64,000 nt of DNA from Methylobacter sp. S3L5C (GCF_022788635.1 NZ_CP076024.1:496001-560000); one strand, 5' to 3'; positions 7,697-18,465 are shown, counted from the first letter of the stretch. The notes: generated from the letters alone by a model not told the origin. Numbers and translations are program-made.

Positions 7697-8164
7697 ATGA
7701 AAGAAAATATTTTTGATGTCCTAATGTATTTATTTGAAAACTATATGGAAGATGAAATTGAAATCCTTCCTGATAGCGACGCCATTAGAACGGAATTACT
7801 GGAAGCAGGTTTTGAGTCCTGCGAGGTTAATAAAGCCTTTGATTGGCTTGACTCACTTAGTCTGCAGCGTGCCATAAAGCCAACTGTTGCGCCTGCGTTT
7901 CGTATTTTCTGCTCTCAGGAAACAACAAAACTTGATCTTGAATGCCGTAATCTTATTATGTTTCTTGAACAAAATGGCATTTTAAATTCGGCCAATCGGG
8001 AAATTGTTATTGATCGGGCAATGGCATTGGAAAATGAAGAAATATCCATGGAAAAGCTGAAATGGATTGTATTAATGATTTTGCTTAGCCAGCCTGATGA
8101 AGAAATTGCCTTTTCCAGAATGGAAGATATCGTTTATGATCTTGTCCCTAACTATTTACATTAA
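7697..8164 (+). CDS. smg: Smg family protein (DUF494)
   Basis: A 155-residue acidic protein starting MKENIFDVLMYLFENYMEDE, the signature of the DUF494/Smg family. Its molecular role is not established. It sits 20 bases after dprA and before topA, the conserved order in gammaproteobacteria, which supports the assignment. Confidence 0.9.
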   Translation: MKENIFDVLMYLFENYMEDEIEILPDSDAIRTELLEAGFESCEVNKAFDWLDSLSLQRAIKPTVAPAFRIFCSQETTKLDLECRNLIMFLEQNGILNSANREIVIDRAMALENEEISMEKLKWIVLMILLSQPDEEIAFSRMEDIVYDLVPNYLH

Positions 8165-8265
8165 GGTAAAAAGATACAAGCTTCAAGGTTAAACAATACC
8201 TGCCTTGAGTCTTAAGAACCATAAATCTTCACCTTTTGCCTTTCACCTTGAACATTGAACCTTAA
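8165..8265. repeat. Dispersed intergenic repeat, family A copy
   Basis: The smg-topA gap contains AAGGTAAAAAG and CTTCAAGGTT on the left and CCTTTTGCCTTTCACCTTG and CATTGAACCTT on the right, forming an imperfect inverted repeat. The same words recur near 20790, 27760, 45590 and 53640. Confidence 0.6.
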
Positions 8266-10590
8266 ATGAGTAAAAATCTTGTCATTGTAGAATCTCCTGC
8301 AAAAGCAAAAACTATCGAGAAATATTTAGGTAAAGACTTTCAGGTTTTAGCCTCTTATGGACACGTCCGCGACCTTATTCCAAAAGAAGGTGCCGTTGAC
8401 CCTACCCATGATTTTGCCATGAAATATGAAGTCATTGATCGCAATCAGCGTCATGTTCAGGCTATCAGCAAAGCACTTAAAGCCGCAGACACTTTATATC
8501 TGGCAACCGATCCTGATAGAGAAGGCGAAGCTATTTCCTGGCATTTGCTTGAACTGCTGAGAGAAAAGAAATTACTCAAAGAAAAACCGGTACATCGCGT
8601 AGTCTTTCATGAAATCACTAAAAAAGCCGTCACTGAAGCCATTGCCAATCCGGAAAAGTTGGACATCAATTTAATTAACGCCCAACAAGCGCGACGAGCG
8701 TTGGATTATCTGGTTGGCTTTAATTTGTCACCGTTATTATGGAAAAAAATCCGCCGTGGCCTTTCAGCCGGACGCGTACAAAGCCCTGCCTTACGGATGA
8801 TAGTTGAACGTGAGTTGGAAATTGAAGCCTTCAAAAACCGTGAATACTGGACTATTGATGCTGCATTGACAGCGCATGAACAAAATTTTAAGGCCAAACT
8901 AACCCAGTTTGCTGGTGAAAAACTGACTCAATTCAGTATTACCGATGAAGCCTTGGCAGAAAAGACCAAGCAGGCACTACTAACAACAGCCGATGGCCAG
9001 TTACTGGTAGCCAAACTGGAAAAGAAACAGCAAAAACGCAACCCTGCGCCGCCTTTTATAACCTCGACTTTGCAACAGGAAGCCTCAAGAAAACTGGGCT
9101 TTACCACTAAACGCACCATGATAGTTGCCCAACAACTGTATGAAGGTATTGATATAGGTGGCGAAACCGAAGGCCTGATTACCTATATGCGTACCGATTC
9201 GGTTAACTTGTCAGTAGAAGCCGTAGAAGAAATGCGTACGCTGATTGCAGAAAAATATGGCGCTGATAATGTACCTAAAGAACCCAGACTGTTCAAAACC
9301 AAATCAAAAAACGCCCAAGAAGCACATGAGGCCATACGCCCCACTTACCCAAGACATTTACCGAGTCAGATAAAGGATCACCTCAGCATTGAACAATACA
9401 AGCTGTACGATCTAATCTGGAAGCGCACCATAGCCTGCCAAATGATTCATGCAACGCTTAATATGGTCGCTGTTGATTTAACCTGTGGTGACGGCCAACA
9501 TAGCTTCAGAGCAACAGGTTCTACCATTGCCATCCCTGGATTTATGGCAGTTTATCTGGAAGGCAAAGATGACAGCAAAGAAAGTGATGATAAGGAAAGC
9601 TTTTTACCACCACTTGAAGAAGGCCGGCCAGTCACTCTCAACGATATTATTGCCGCTCAACATTTTACTGAGCCACCACCACGTTATGGCGAAGCCAGTC
9701 TGGTAAAATCGCTTGAAGAACACGGCATAGGTCGGCCTTCAACGTACGCCTCCATTATTTCCACCCTGCAAAACCGCGAATATGTCACTCTGGACAGTAA
9801 ACGTTTTTATCCTACCGATGTAGGCAGAATTGTTAATAAGTTTTTGACTGAGCACTTTACGAAATACGTTGATTATGATTTTACCGCTAATTTAGAAGAT
9901 GAGTTAGACGCTGTTTCCCGGGGTGAAAAAGACTGGATTCCATTAATGCATGAATTCTGGAAGCCTTTTCATACAACCGTTCAGGAAAAAGATGCCAGCG
10001 TTCAGCGTAAAGATGTTACCCAAGAAGCGATTGATGAAAAATGTCCGACCTGTGACAGCCCATTATCCATCCGTCTGGGTAGAAATGGTCGATTTATAGG
10101 CTGCACCAATTATCCTGAATGTTCCTATACCCGTAATTTGAATGATGATGCGGGCGCTTCCGATGAACCGGAAACAGTAGAAGGCAGAACCTGCCCTGAT
10201 TGCGATTCGCCGTTAATTTTTAAAACAGGTCGCTATGGTAAATTCATCGGTTGCAGCGCTTATCCAACTTGTCGACATATTGAACCCTTGGAAAAGCCTG
10301 CCGATACCGGTGTCGAATGTCCTCAATGCAGTAAAGGCTCGATACTTAAACGCAAATCACGCAATGGAAAAATATTTTACTCCTGCTCGGGCTACCCAAA
10401 ATGTAACTACGCACTTTGGAACATGCCGGTTAATGAGCCCTGTCCGCAATGTAGCTGGCCTATTTTGACAGTAAAAGAAACCAAAAGACATGGTGTTGAA
10501 AAAGTCTGCCCACAAAAAGAATGCAGCTATGCCACTCCTTATGAAGGCGACCCTGCCGATGCTCAGGGCCCTAAAGAAGTAGTCGATTAA
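8266..10590 (+). CDS. topA: DNA topoisomerase I
   Basis: A type IA topoisomerase of 774 residues that relaxes negative supercoils. The Toprim domain begins LVIVESPAKAKTIEKYL and has ATDPDREGEAISWH. The catalytic Tyr is Y307 in TYMRTDS. The C-terminal 180 residues hold four Cys-rich zinc-ribbon modules, beginning near CPTCDSPL, CPDCDSPL, CPQCSKGS and CPQCSWPI, as in the Topo_C zinc-ribbon group. It is the fourth gene of the lysM-dprA-smg-topA cluster. Confidence 0.98.
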   Translation: MSKNLVIVESPAKAKTIEKYLGKDFQVLASYGHVRDLIPKEGAVDPTHDFAMKYEVIDRNQRHVQAISKALKAADTLYLATDPDREGEAISWHLLELLREKKLLKEKPVHRVVFHEITKKAVTEAIANPEKLDINLINAQQARRALDYLVGFNLSPLLWKKIRRGLSAGRVQSPALRMIVERELEIEAFKNREYWTIDAALTAHEQNFKAKLTQFAGEKLTQFSITDEALAEKTKQALLTTADGQLLVAKLEKKQQKRNPAPPFITSTLQQEASRKLGFTTKRTMIVAQQLYEGIDIGGETEGLITYMRTDSVNLSVEAVEEMRTLIAEKYGADNVPKEPRLFKTKSKNAQEAHEAIRPTYPRHLPSQIKDHLSIEQYKLYDLIWKRTIACQMIHATLNMVAVDLTCGDGQHSFRATGSTIAIPGFMAVYLEGKDDSKESDDKESFLPPLEEGRPVTLNDIIAAQHFTEPPPRYGEASLVKSLEEHGIGRPSTYASIISTLQNREYVTLDSKRFYPTDVGRIVNKFLTEHFTKYVDYDFTANLEDELDAVSRGEKDWIPLMHEFWKPFHTTVQEKDASVQRKDVTQEAIDEKCPTCDSPLSIRLGRNGRFIGCTNYPECSYTRNLNDDAGASDEPETVEGRTCPDCDSPLIFKTGRYGKFIGCSAYPTCRHIEPLEKPADTGVECPQCSKGSILKRKSRNGKIFYSCSGYPKCNYALWNMPVNEPCPQCSWPILTVKETKRHGVEKVCPQKECSYATPYEGDPADAQGPKEVVD

Positions 10591-10608
10591 ATGACCTTAT
10601 AAAAACCT

Positions 10609-10732
10609 GTCCACGAAAGACACGAAAATATTTAACAGCGCCACATGTCTTTAGATGACTAACCATATAGATAAATATTGGCAGCAAGGTAAGTTATTTA
10701 TTTTTTCGTTCTTTTCGAGTATTTCGTGGACA
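10609..10732. repeat. Long inverted repeat, family B (CACGAAA type)
   Basis: TGTCCACGAAA (10609-10619) pairs with TTTCGTGGACA (10722-10732), with further partial pairing inside (GACACGAAAA against TTCTTTTCGAG). It fills the gap between topA and srkA. Related CACGAAG/CTTCGTG repeats occur at 11832, 44881 and 49467. Confidence 0.6.
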
Positions 10733-10834
10733 AAATGCTCTTTCTTGGCTCTGGCATTATTTATTTCCGGGTTTTTCTTGGCTTATTAGTCAATCTGACT
10801 GACTTTATTGCGTATTCAAGGTTACAATAACCTG

Positions 10835-11824
10835 ATGAATACTCAACTCACGCCTTTTTCAGCACTAACTCCCGATATCATTTTAAGCGCGATGGATAGT
10901 GTGGGCTTGCCTGGTGACGGGCGATTGCTAGCACTTAACAGCTATGAAAACCGTGTTTATCAGGTTGGCATAGAGAATGCGCCGATGGTTGTCACCAAAT
11001 TTTATCGGCCCAACCGCTGGACAACCGCTGCCATCCTTGAAGAGCATGTATTTATTCAGGAATTGGCAGAAAATGAAATACCTGTAGTACCACCTTTACT
11101 ATTCAACGATAAACAGACGCTCAATGAAATCGAGGGCTTTCGATTTTCCGTATTCCCCAAACAAGGCGGACGCGTACCTGAAATTGAAGGCCGTGAAAAA
11201 CTGGAATGGATGGGACGTTTTATTGGCCGTATTCATGCTGTTGGCGCGTTAAAACCTTTTAAAGAACGCCCAGCGCTAAATATTACCAATTTTGGCGACG
11301 AACCTAGCGCTTACCTGCTAACTCATGATTTTATTCCAGCAGATCTACTCAATGCTTATAGTAGCGTTAACGCTTATGCGCTGGACTCGGTAAGACGATG
11401 TTTTGAACGCGCCGGCAAGGTAAACAGCCTAAGACTGCATGGTGACTGCTATCCAGGCAATATTTTATGGACCGATGACGGGCCTCATTTCGTTGATTTT
11501 GATGACAGCCGAATGGGACCTGCGATACAGGATTTGTGGATGTTACTTTCAGGGGACCGTGCCGAGATGACTCTGCAACTCAACTATCTACTGACTGGCT
11601 ATCAAACTTTTTACGATTTTAATACCAGCGAATTACATCTACTGGAAGCCCTGCGTACTTTACGCTTGATCCATTATTCTGCCTGGATTGCCAAACGCTG
11701 GGATGATCCTGCATTTCCTATGGCCTTCCCCTGGTTTAATACTCCCCGTTACTGGCAAGATCGTATTATTGAACTGCGCGAACAAATTGCATTAATGGAT
11801 GAAGAACCACTAAGGTCAAGTTGA
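10835..11824 (+). CDS. srkA: Stress response kinase A (SrkA/YihE)
   Basis: A Ser/Thr protein kinase of the aminoglycoside-phosphotransferase fold, 329 residues from ATG 10835; E. coli SrkA has 328. A TTG at 10808 would add nine residues. Visible motifs are LNSYENRVYQV, MVVTKFYRP with the ATP-binding Lys, the catalytic-loop LHGDCYPGNILW and the metal-binding FVDFDDSRMGP. In E. coli it counters stress-linked cell death. It is flanked by family B repeats and appears monocistronic. Confidence 0.93.
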   Translation: MNTQLTPFSALTPDIILSAMDSVGLPGDGRLLALNSYENRVYQVGIENAPMVVTKFYRPNRWTTAAILEEHVFIQELAENEIPVVPPLLFNDKQTLNEIEGFRFSVFPKQGGRVPEIEGREKLEWMGRFIGRIHAVGALKPFKERPALNITNFGDEPSAYLLTHDFIPADLLNAYSSVNAYALDSVRRCFERAGKVNSLRLHGDCYPGNILWTDDGPHFVDFDDSRMGPAIQDLWMLLSGDRAEMTLQLNYLLTGYQTFYDFNTSELHLLEALRTLRLIHYSAWIAKRWDDPAFPMAFPWFNTPRYWQDRIIELREQIALMDEEPLRSS

Positions 11825-11831
11825 AATAATT

Positions 11832-11891
11832 TTATCACCACGAAGACACGAAGAAAAAAAACTTCGTGTCTTCGTGTCTTCGTGGTGATAA
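11832..11891. terminator. Family B palindrome acting as a bidirectional terminator
   Basis: A perfect 22-bp inverted repeat (11832-11853 against 11870-11891; left arm starts TTATCACCACGAAG) flanks an A-rich spacer. It lies between the convergent srkA and rnhB. It belongs to the CACGAAG dispersed family and could terminate transcription from both sides. Confidence 0.65.
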
Positions 11892-11904
11892 GCTTTTAAC
11901 TAGA

Positions 11905-12516
11905 TTACCCAACTAACTTTTGCTGAAGTATCATGGTTCTGACAGGATTAAATGTTTTCCTGTGTATTGATAAAAAACCAAATTGCTCAAGCTCTTTCAA
12001 ATGCTGTTTGGTGCCGTAGCCTTTATGCCGATGAAATGAATAATCAGGATATTGTTGGTAATAGTCAACCATGATTTTATCACGTTCAACTTTTGCCAGA
12101 ATGGAAGCGGCACTGATCGCCTTAACTTTACTATCACCTTTAATAATAGCCTGAGCAGGAATAAGTAGTTTGGGGAGGCAATTACCGTCGACTAAAACTT
12201 GATCAGGCACAATTGCCAGACCATTTACCGCTCGCTGCATGGCAAGCAAGGTTGCCTGTAGAATGTTTAGCTCATCAATCTCTTCAACACTGGCCATTCC
12301 CACCGACCAACTTAAAGCATCTGCCTTAATGATTTCAAAAAGACTGTCGCGTTTTCGCTCACTGAGTACTTTGGAGTCAGCCAAGCTATCAATGTACTTT
12401 AGCGGATCAAGAATAACGGCTGCTGCGACTACAGGACCTGCAAGCGGTCCACGACCGGCCTCATCGACACCGGCAACCAGAAAATCGGGGGGCATTTGAA
12501 TCAAGTCGTCATCCAT
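11905..12516 (-). CDS. rnhB: Ribonuclease HII
   Basis: RNase HII cleaves RNA in RNA-DNA hybrids and at single ribonucleotides. It has 203 residues. The active-site motif [20 protein letters not shown] (Asp18, Glu19) is intact, as are [22 protein letters not shown] and the FHRHKGYGT segment. An ATG at codon 8 (MPPDF) is an alternative start. It lies 38 bases downstream of lpxA. lpxB, which stands between them in E. coli, is absent. Confidence 0.97.
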   Translation of the reverse strand: MDDDLIQMPPDFLVAGVDEAGRGPLAGPVVAAAVILDPLKYIDSLADSKVLSERKRDSLFEIIKADALSWSVGMASVEEIDELNILQATLLAMQRAVNGLAIVPDQVLVDGNCLPKLLIPAQAIIKGDSKVKAISAASILAKVERDKIMVDYYQQYPDYSFHRHKGYGTKQHLKELEQFGFLSIHRKTFNPVRTMILQQKLVG

Positions 12517-12554
12517 AGCAACAATTCCACATAAAATAGCTTTAACAGTAAAAC

Positions 12555-13325
12555 CTAGCGCAATATTCCTCTATGTACATTACGCAAAAAATTAATCATA
12601 TCAGCTAATTGCTTACTGTCACTAGCCAACTCTTCCATTTTCTCTATGGCATCTTCGAGACGTAAATTCATTTTATAGATTATCTTATAAGCATTTCTAA
12701 TTAATCTGATATCTTCGGCGGATACGTTATTACGTTCCATACCCACTGAATTTATACCATGTGGCCGGGTAGGTTTGCCACCCACCATAACAAAAGGCGG
12801 AATATCTTGGGTGATTGCACTACCCATAGCTGCAAAACTGTATTGCCCTATTTGGGTAAACTGATGTACGAGAGTAAATCCGCCCAGAATGGCATGATCA
12901 TTCAAATGCACATGCCCGGCTAATGATGCGCCATTAGCCATGATGACATTATCACCAATAATACAATCATGAGCGACATGGGTGTAAGCCATAAACAGAT
13001 TATCACTGCCTATTTTGGTAACACCATTATCTTGTTGGGTTCCTCTGTGCATGGAAGTAAATTCCCGGATGGTGTTTCTGTCACCAATTTCAAGCCGGGT
13101 AATCTCAGACGCATATTTTTTGTCTTGTGGATCTTCACCGATTGATGTGAATTGATAGATACGGTTATCCTTCCCAATGGAAGTTGGTCCCTTAATAACA
13201 ACATGAGGACCGATGACCGTACCGGCATCAATTTTTACCTCCGCACCGATGACAGAAAAAGCGCCAACGGATACATCATCGGCCAATTCAGCATGGCTAT
13301 CAATTATGGCTGTTGGATCAATCAA
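12555..13325 (-). CDS. lpxA: UDP-N-acetylglucosamine acyltransferase
   Basis: The first enzyme of lipid A synthesis, acylating UDP-GlcNAc at O-3. The left-handed beta-helix hexapeptide repeats are clear ([49 protein letters not shown]), followed by the C-terminal helical region. I choose TTG 13325, two bases after the fabZ stop, which gives the usual N-terminus IDPTAIID and 256 residues. The longer frame from 13349 runs into fabZ. It is co-transcribed with fabZ and probably rnhB. Confidence 0.96.
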   Translation of the reverse strand: MIDPTAIIDSHAELADDVSVGAFSVIGAEVKIDAGTVIGPHVVIKGPTSIGKDNRIYQFTSIGEDPQDKKYASEITRLEIGDRNTIREFTSMHRGTQQDNGVTKIGSDNLFMAYTHVAHDCIIGDNVIMANGASLAGHVHLNDHAILGGFTLVHQFTQIGQYSFAAMGSAITQDIPPFVMVGGKPTRPHGINSVGMERNNVSAEDIRLIRNAYKIIYKMNLRLEDAIEKMEELASDSKQLADMINFLRNVHRGILR

Positions 13326-13327
13326 AA

Positions 13328-13771
13328 TTATTCTACCACCGCGGCACATCTGATCTCGGCACTTGCGACAAATTCGCCATCAACTTCCGCACGGCATTCA
13401 AATGCCCAGATATTACGCCTGCTTTTAACAAATCTTGCTTCCAACATTAATTGATCTCCGGGCACAACCGGCCTTTTAAACTTGGCTTTATCAATACCCA
13501 CCAAATAATAGATCATACCTTTCAATTCAGCCCCCGCAGTTTCTGAAGCCAATAGACCCGTCGTTTGAGCCAAAGCCTCCAAAATCAAAACACCCGGCAT
13601 AATGGGTTTTTGTGGAAAATGACCCTGAAAAAAGGGTTCGTTATAAGTGACATTTTTCACTCCTAACAGCCTGATACCAGGCTCACACTCAATCACTTTG
13701 TCAACCAATAGAAAAGGGTATCGATGTGGCAAGAATGCTTGTATTTGTAAAATATCTAACTTGATAGACAT
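13328..13771 (-). CDS. fabZ: 3-hydroxyacyl-ACP dehydratase FabZ
   Basis: Dehydrates beta-hydroxyacyl-ACP in fatty acid synthesis. It has 147 residues with [13 protein letters not shown], the hot-dog active site [14 protein letters not shown] (His51) and Glu65 in LILEALAQ. It lies between skp and lpxA. lpxD, which usually precedes fabZ, is missing. Confidence 0.97.
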   Translation of the reverse strand: MSIKLDILQIQAFLPHRYPFLLVDKVIECEPGIRLLGVKNVTYNEPFFQGHFPQKPIMPGVLILEALAQTTGLLASETAGAELKGMIYYLVGIDKAKFKRPVVPGDQLMLEARFVKSRRNIWAFECRAEVDGEFVASAEIRCAAVVE

Positions 13772-13827
13772 GATTTAGAGTGCTTTATAATAGAGGTTAG
13801 TAGTGTACTTGAATAGTAGTGAATCAT

Positions 13828-14328
13828 TTACTCAGGCATTGTTGACAGTTTTTTCTGAACTTGGGCAGTAATATCAAACTGGTCTTTAGCGTAGATAACA
13901 CCATCAGTCAGCAGCAAATCATATTCATCATCTTTAGCTATGTTTCGAACGGCTTCAACGATGCGACGTTGCAATTTACCCAACTCTTCATTACGGCTGG
14001 CATTAAAATCCTCGCTAAATTCCTGCTGAGATCTTTTTGCATCCCTTTTCTTATTGATAATGTCTTTTTCAAGATTATTTTTCTCGGAATCACTCATTAC
14101 TGAAGCATCCTTGGCCAGTTTTTCTTCCATGCCCTGAATTTCTTTTTGTTGAGTAACCAATTGTTTGTCTCTTGGTGAAAATTTTTGTTCCAAACGTTTT
14201 TTGGCTTTTTCAGCTTGAGGCGCTTTTTCAAGAACAGCAGGTATGTTGACAAAACCAATTTTTAAATCTGCAAAACTGGCATTTGCAAAAAACATCAGCC
14301 CTAAAAATAAAGAAATTTTTGTTTTCAT
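13828..14328 (-). CDS. skp: Periplasmic chaperone Skp (OmpH)
   Basis: A chaperone that carries unfolded outer-membrane proteins to the BAM complex. It has 166 residues with a signal peptide ending FANASFA, then DLKIGFVNIPAVLEKAPQA, the usual Skp start, and a long charged coiled-coil region rich in Lys, Glu and Gln (residues 40-130). It lies directly downstream of bamA, its functional partner. Confidence 0.93.
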   Translation of the reverse strand: MKTKISLFLGLMFFANASFADLKIGFVNIPAVLEKAPQAEKAKKRLEQKFSPRDKQLVTQQKEIQGMEEKLAKDASVMSDSEKNNLEKDIINKKRDAKRSQQEFSEDFNASRNEELGKLQRRIVEAVRNIAKDDEYDLLLTDGVIYAKDQFDITAQVQKKLSTMPE

Positions 14329-14425
14329 TGTTAAATCTATCTCCGGTTATAGTTAAAGTAAAGTGTGAGTAAAAATAATATTTCGTAAATTATAGGGGAT
14401 AAGCCTGTTAAACCAAAACAACTTA

Positions 14426-16753
14426 TCAGAAATTCTGACCAAAATTGAATTGAAAGAACTGTGTTTGATCATTTGCAGTGATATCGTTAGCGGGTGCACC
14501 AGGAGCGGCATTATTATAGGTATACGTTCCTTTATTCAAGGGATATGCCGCACTCACCGATAACGCACCGAATGGCGACAACCACTCACCGGAAATACCT
14601 GCAGAATATTTCAGATTATTGATGCTAAAACTATCATTCAATGAACCCGCGTCAAAAAATGTTCCCAATCTGATCGACTTGGTTTCCGCCATAAAAGGTA
14701 CCGGAAAAAACAACTCTGCATTAGCCATTATTTTAGTCGTGCCACCGAGCGGGTAACCATTAGAATCCCTGGGTCCCAGCGTATTATTTTTAAAGCCACG
14801 TATTGATCCGGTACCGCCGGCGAAATAATTTTCAAAGAAAGGTAAGGCGTTGGTATTTCCATAACCTCCGCCATAACCGACTTCTCCATTCAACTTGAAG
14901 GTAAAATCCTTGGCTAAAGGAAAATAATGTTGATGCCGATAACCTATTTTATAATATTCCAGATCACTACCGGGAACCGTTATTAAGCCGGATAATCTTT
15001 GCTGCCCGCCTTTATTGGGAAACAAAGCCCTGTTAAGTGTATCGTGAGACCAACTCACGGACTGACCAAGGGTAAAAAATTTGTCACCTTGCTCGGCAAT
15101 AAAGTTTTTAATTTCATTGGAAGAGTAATAAGTGGTTCCCAAGGTAGTGTGCTTTACATCGGTATCAAAGCGTAACTGATCGAATTCATTTAAGGGAATG
15201 CCAAAGTTAATACCGGCATTCGCAATATTGGTATTGTAGTTGGCAATATTGATGGCTCCGGCATTTCGCTTGGTATAGCCCAGATTATAACCCTGACTAA
15301 CGCCATCCGTTGTAAAATAAGGATTAAAAAAGCCAAACTGATAACTGGTCAAATAAGAGCTGTTATTAAACGCTATGTTGACCCGCTTACCCGAACCAAA
15401 GATATTATCCTGAGCAATATTGGCATTTAATACTATCCCTTGAACTTGGGAAAAACCGACACCCGCCGACAAATTACCTGAAGCCTTCTCCACTACCTTG
15501 TAATTAACATCAATCTGATCAGAAGTACCTACCACCGGTGGCGTTTCTACATTGACTGTTTCAAAATAACCCAACCGTTCAAGACGTGTTTTTGAGCGTT
15601 CAATTTTAGAACTCGATGCCCAACTGGCTTCCATTTGACGCATTTCTCGGCGCAGCACTTCATCACGGGTTTTAGTGTTACCACTCATATTAATTTGGTG
15701 AACATAAACACGCTTGCCAGGATCAACAAAAAAAGTCATATCTACTGTTTTTTGGCTTTCGTTAATTTCAGGCACCATATTAACGTTGGCAAAAGCATAA
15801 CCCTCATCACCCAAACGATCCTGAATGGCCTTTGAGGTTTCAGTTGCACTTTTTCTGGAGAATATCTCGGTTGGCCCGATGCTAACCAGTTTAATTAATT
15901 CATCAGGTGCTACCACCAAATTACCGGCCAACTTTACCTTGGACAGCTTGTAAACGTCACCCTCTTTGATGTTAATAGTGACGTATATATCTTTTTTATC
16001 CGGCGTGATGGCTACCTGAGTAGATTCAACTGCAAAATTAACATAACCGCGATCCAGATAATAAGACCTAAGAGTCTCTAAATCGCCAGCTAACTTTTGT
16101 TTGGAATACTGATCATCCTTCGTGTAAAAAGATAATAAATTGGACGTGCTTAGTTCAAATTTCCCTATCAGGGTTTTATCATCAAAAGCATTATTACCAA
16201 CTACATTAATCTGCTTGATTTTGGTAACCCTACCCTCAGAAATTTTAATATGGATACCGACACGATTCCTTGTCAAATTCGACACATCTGTTTTAATTTT
16301 TAAGCCATATTTACCATGACTCAAGTATTGGCGTGTTAATTCCTGCTCCACCTTGTCAAGAACTTGCCTGTCAAATATTTTACCTTCAGCCAAACCAATT
16401 TTATCCAAGGCCTTGGTCAGATCATCTTTACTCAGATCTTTATTGCCTTCAAAAATTATTTTTGCTATGGATGGACGCTCCACTACCTTGACAATTAACG
16501 TTGAACCTTCTCTTTCCAAAGTCACATCTTTAAAAAAACCTGTCTTAAACAAGGCCTTAATGGCTGGTGAAACATTATCCAAAGAAAACTTTTCGCCGAC
16601 ATTAACGGGAAGATAGTTGTAAACAGTACCTAAAGAGATGCGTTGCAGACCTTTGACCTGAATATCCTTAACAACGAATTCTTCATCACCTTTAACCCCC
16701 TGCGACACAAGCAGACCCAACAATAATAAGCGAGAAAAAGTATTTGATTTCAT
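14426..16753 (-). CDS. bamA: Outer membrane protein assembly factor BamA
   Basis: The central BAM subunit, which inserts beta-barrel proteins. It has 775 residues with a signal peptide ([16 protein letters not shown]), five POTRA domains (starting [19 protein letters not shown]), then the Omp85 barrel, with [15 protein letters not shown] as the conserved L6 VRGF-like segment. It ends FQFNFGQNF with a terminal Phe. Usual neighbours rseP and lpxD are absent. It heads the bamA-skp-fabZ-lpxA-rnhB run. Confidence 0.97.
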   Translation of the reverse strand: MKSNTFSRLLLLGLLVSQGVKGDEEFVVKDIQVKGLQRISLGTVYNYLPVNVGEKFSLDNVSPAIKALFKTGFFKDVTLEREGSTLIVKVVERPSIAKIIFEGNKDLSKDDLTKALDKIGLAEGKIFDRQVLDKVEQELTRQYLSHGKYGLKIKTDVSNLTRNRVGIHIKISEGRVTKIKQINVVGNNAFDDKTLIGKFELSTSNLLSFYTKDDQYSKQKLAGDLETLRSYYLDRGYVNFAVESTQVAITPDKKDIYVTINIKEGDVYKLSKVKLAGNLVVAPDELIKLVSIGPTEIFSRKSATETSKAIQDRLGDEGYAFANVNMVPEINESQKTVDMTFFVDPGKRVYVHQINMSGNTKTRDEVLRREMRQMEASWASSSKIERSKTRLERLGYFETVNVETPPVVGTSDQIDVNYKVVEKASGNLSAGVGFSQVQGIVLNANIAQDNIFGSGKRVNIAFNNSSYLTSYQFGFFNPYFTTDGVSQGYNLGYTKRNAGAINIANYNTNIANAGINFGIPLNEFDQLRFDTDVKHTTLGTTYYSSNEIKNFIAEQGDKFFTLGQSVSWSHDTLNRALFPNKGGQQRLSGLITVPGSDLEYYKIGYRHQHYFPLAKDFTFKLNGEVGYGGGYGNTNALPFFENYFAGGTGSIRGFKNNTLGPRDSNGYPLGGTTKIMANAELFFPVPFMAETKSIRLGTFFDAGSLNDSFSINNLKYSAGISGEWLSPFGALSVSAAYPLNKGTYTYNNAAPGAPANDITANDQTQFFQFNFGQNF

Positions 16754-16831
16754 GTAGGTGGCTAAAAATAAAACAATATGGTCAGAACAATTAAAAACGC
16801 GGCATTATAACACAGTAAATCTTGAACAGGC

Positions 16832-17812
16832 TTAAGCCCTGTCTACAGGGAAATTAAGTACCTCATTAATCGTCGTACTGTTGGTCATTAACATCAGTAA
16901 ACGATCCAAACCTATAGCCATGCCGGAACATTCAGGCAACCCCGCTTCCAACGCAGCAACAAGATGCTTGTCCTTAACGGTAACAGGACGCTTTCTTTGC
17001 TCCCTGACAACAATTTCTTCATCGAATCGTCGGCTTTGTTCTTGCGAATCGATTAATTCATAATAACCATTACCTAATTCAATGCCATTGATAAAAATCT
17101 CGACTCGATCGGTAACTTGCGGGTTGCATTCATTAACACGTGCTAATGACGACTGGCAGGACGGATAATCATAAACCATACACACAGCATTTTCACCCAA
17201 GTTTGGCTGAACCTGATGACTAAAAATAAAATCCAGCCATAGTCCATGGTCAATGCCACAGATATCGACCGCTTCAGGCAGATCATTACACCGTGCATAA
17301 GCACAGTAATCCTGATAAGAAAATTCTAAAGAATTTAAACCCGTATAAATTTGAAATGCTTCCTGATAACTAAATCGTTGTGTCGGACTTAAAACTTTAC
17401 GGCCCGCAAACAAAACAGCCAATAACTCGGCAATTTCATCCATTAATTGAGGCAAGGTAAAGCCAACCTGATACCATTCCAACATGGTAAATTCAGGATT
17501 ATGAAAGCGTCCTGATTCACCATTCCTGAATGCTTTGCCAATTTGATAGATAGACCCACTACCGGCAGCAAGCAAGCGTTTCATGGCAAACTCAGGCGAT
17601 GTTTGTAAAAACAAGGCCTGTTGTAGTGGGGCTAAACAAAAATCAGTCGTAAAAAAGTCTAATTGTGGATCTGTTCCACAGCTATTACCCAGCAATGGCG
17701 TCTCTACTTCAAGCACCGCTCTTGCTGAAAAAAACTGCCGTATATCGTTAAGTACTTGCGCTCTTAAGCGCAATAACTCTATGGAGCAAGTTGGCCGCCA
17801 CTCATTTGGCAC
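16832..17812 (-). CDS. epmA: EF-P lysine lysyltransferase EpmA
   Basis: A truncated class II lysyl-tRNA synthetase paralogue that attaches (R)-beta-lysine to EF-P. It has 326 residues, lacks an anticodon-binding domain and shows class II motifs: VLEVETPLL, FLQTSPEFAMKRLLAAG, IYQIGKAFRNGESGRFHNPEF and GMAIGLDRLLML. The start is GTG 17812, which overlaps the efp stop by one base (TAGTG), so the two genes are coupled. epmB lies just across the divergent promoter. Confidence 0.96.
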   Translation of the reverse strand: MPNEWRPTCSIELLRLRAQVLNDIRQFFSARAVLEVETPLLGNSCGTDPQLDFFTTDFCLAPLQQALFLQTSPEFAMKRLLAAGSGSIYQIGKAFRNGESGRFHNPEFTMLEWYQVGFTLPQLMDEIAELLAVLFAGRKVLSPTQRFSYQEAFQIYTGLNSLEFSYQDYCAYARCNDLPEAVDICGIDHGLWLDFIFSHQVQPNLGENAVCMVYDYPSCQSSLARVNECNPQVTDRVEIFINGIELGNGYYELIDSQEQSRRFDEEIVVREQRKRPVTVKDKHLVAALEAGLPECSGMAIGLDRLLMLMTNSTTINEVLNFPVDRA

Positions 17813-18381
17813 TATTCTTTCACACGTGAAATATACTCACCGGTGCGGGTATCAACCTTAATGACCTCACCTTGCTGCACGAATAACGGCACTCTAACTA
17901 CCGCACCAGTCTCCAAAACAGCAGGCTTGCCACCACCACCAGAAGTGTCTCCACGCACACCCGGATCAGTTTCAACTATCGCTAACTCAACAAAATTGGG
18001 CGGTGATACCGCTAAAGGTGCGTCATTCCATAAAGTAACAGTACAAGAATCCTGATCTTTAAGCCATTTACTGGTATCACCAATGGATTTTTCATCACAT
18101 TGATACTGCTCAAACGTATCCGGCACCATAAAGTGTCTAAACTCGCCATCGTTATACAGATATTGCATCGCAACATCAACTACATCAGCGCCTTCAAGAG
18201 AGTCACCTGATTTAAAAGTTCTCTCAATCACTCGCCCTGTTTTAAGGTTTCTGATTTTGACCCGATTAAAGGCCTGACCCTTACCCGGCTTTACAAATTC
18301 ATTTTCAATAATTGCGCAGGGGTCATTATCCAACATAACTTTTAATCCGGCTTTAAATTCATTGGTACTATAACTGGCCAT
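17812..18381 (-). CDS. efp: Elongation factor P
   Basis: EF-P relieves ribosome stalling at polyproline. The ATG at 18381, preceded by GAGGAT, gives 189 residues beginning [14 protein letters not shown]. The modified loop is VKPGKGQAF with Lys34, the substrate of EpmA/EpmB. The three-domain length is normal. A longer upstream frame to 18519 has no homology-like sequence. It is co-transcribed with epmA and divergent from epmB. Confidence 0.97.
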   Translation of the reverse strand: MASYSTNEFKAGLKVMLDNDPCAIIENEFVKPGKGQAFNRVKIRNLKTGRVIERTFKSGDSLEGADVVDVAMQYLYNDGEFRHFMVPDTFEQYQCDEKSIGDTSKWLKDQDSCTVTLWNDAPLAVSPPNFVELAIVETDPGVRGDTSGGGGKPAVLETGAVVRVPLFVQQGEVIKVDTRTGEYISRVKE

Positions 18382-18465
18382 TTTATCCTCAAGATGACAA
18401 ACAATGTAAAACATAATCATTATAATAGAGGCAACAATCGATAGAAACTTTAAATAACTACTTTC

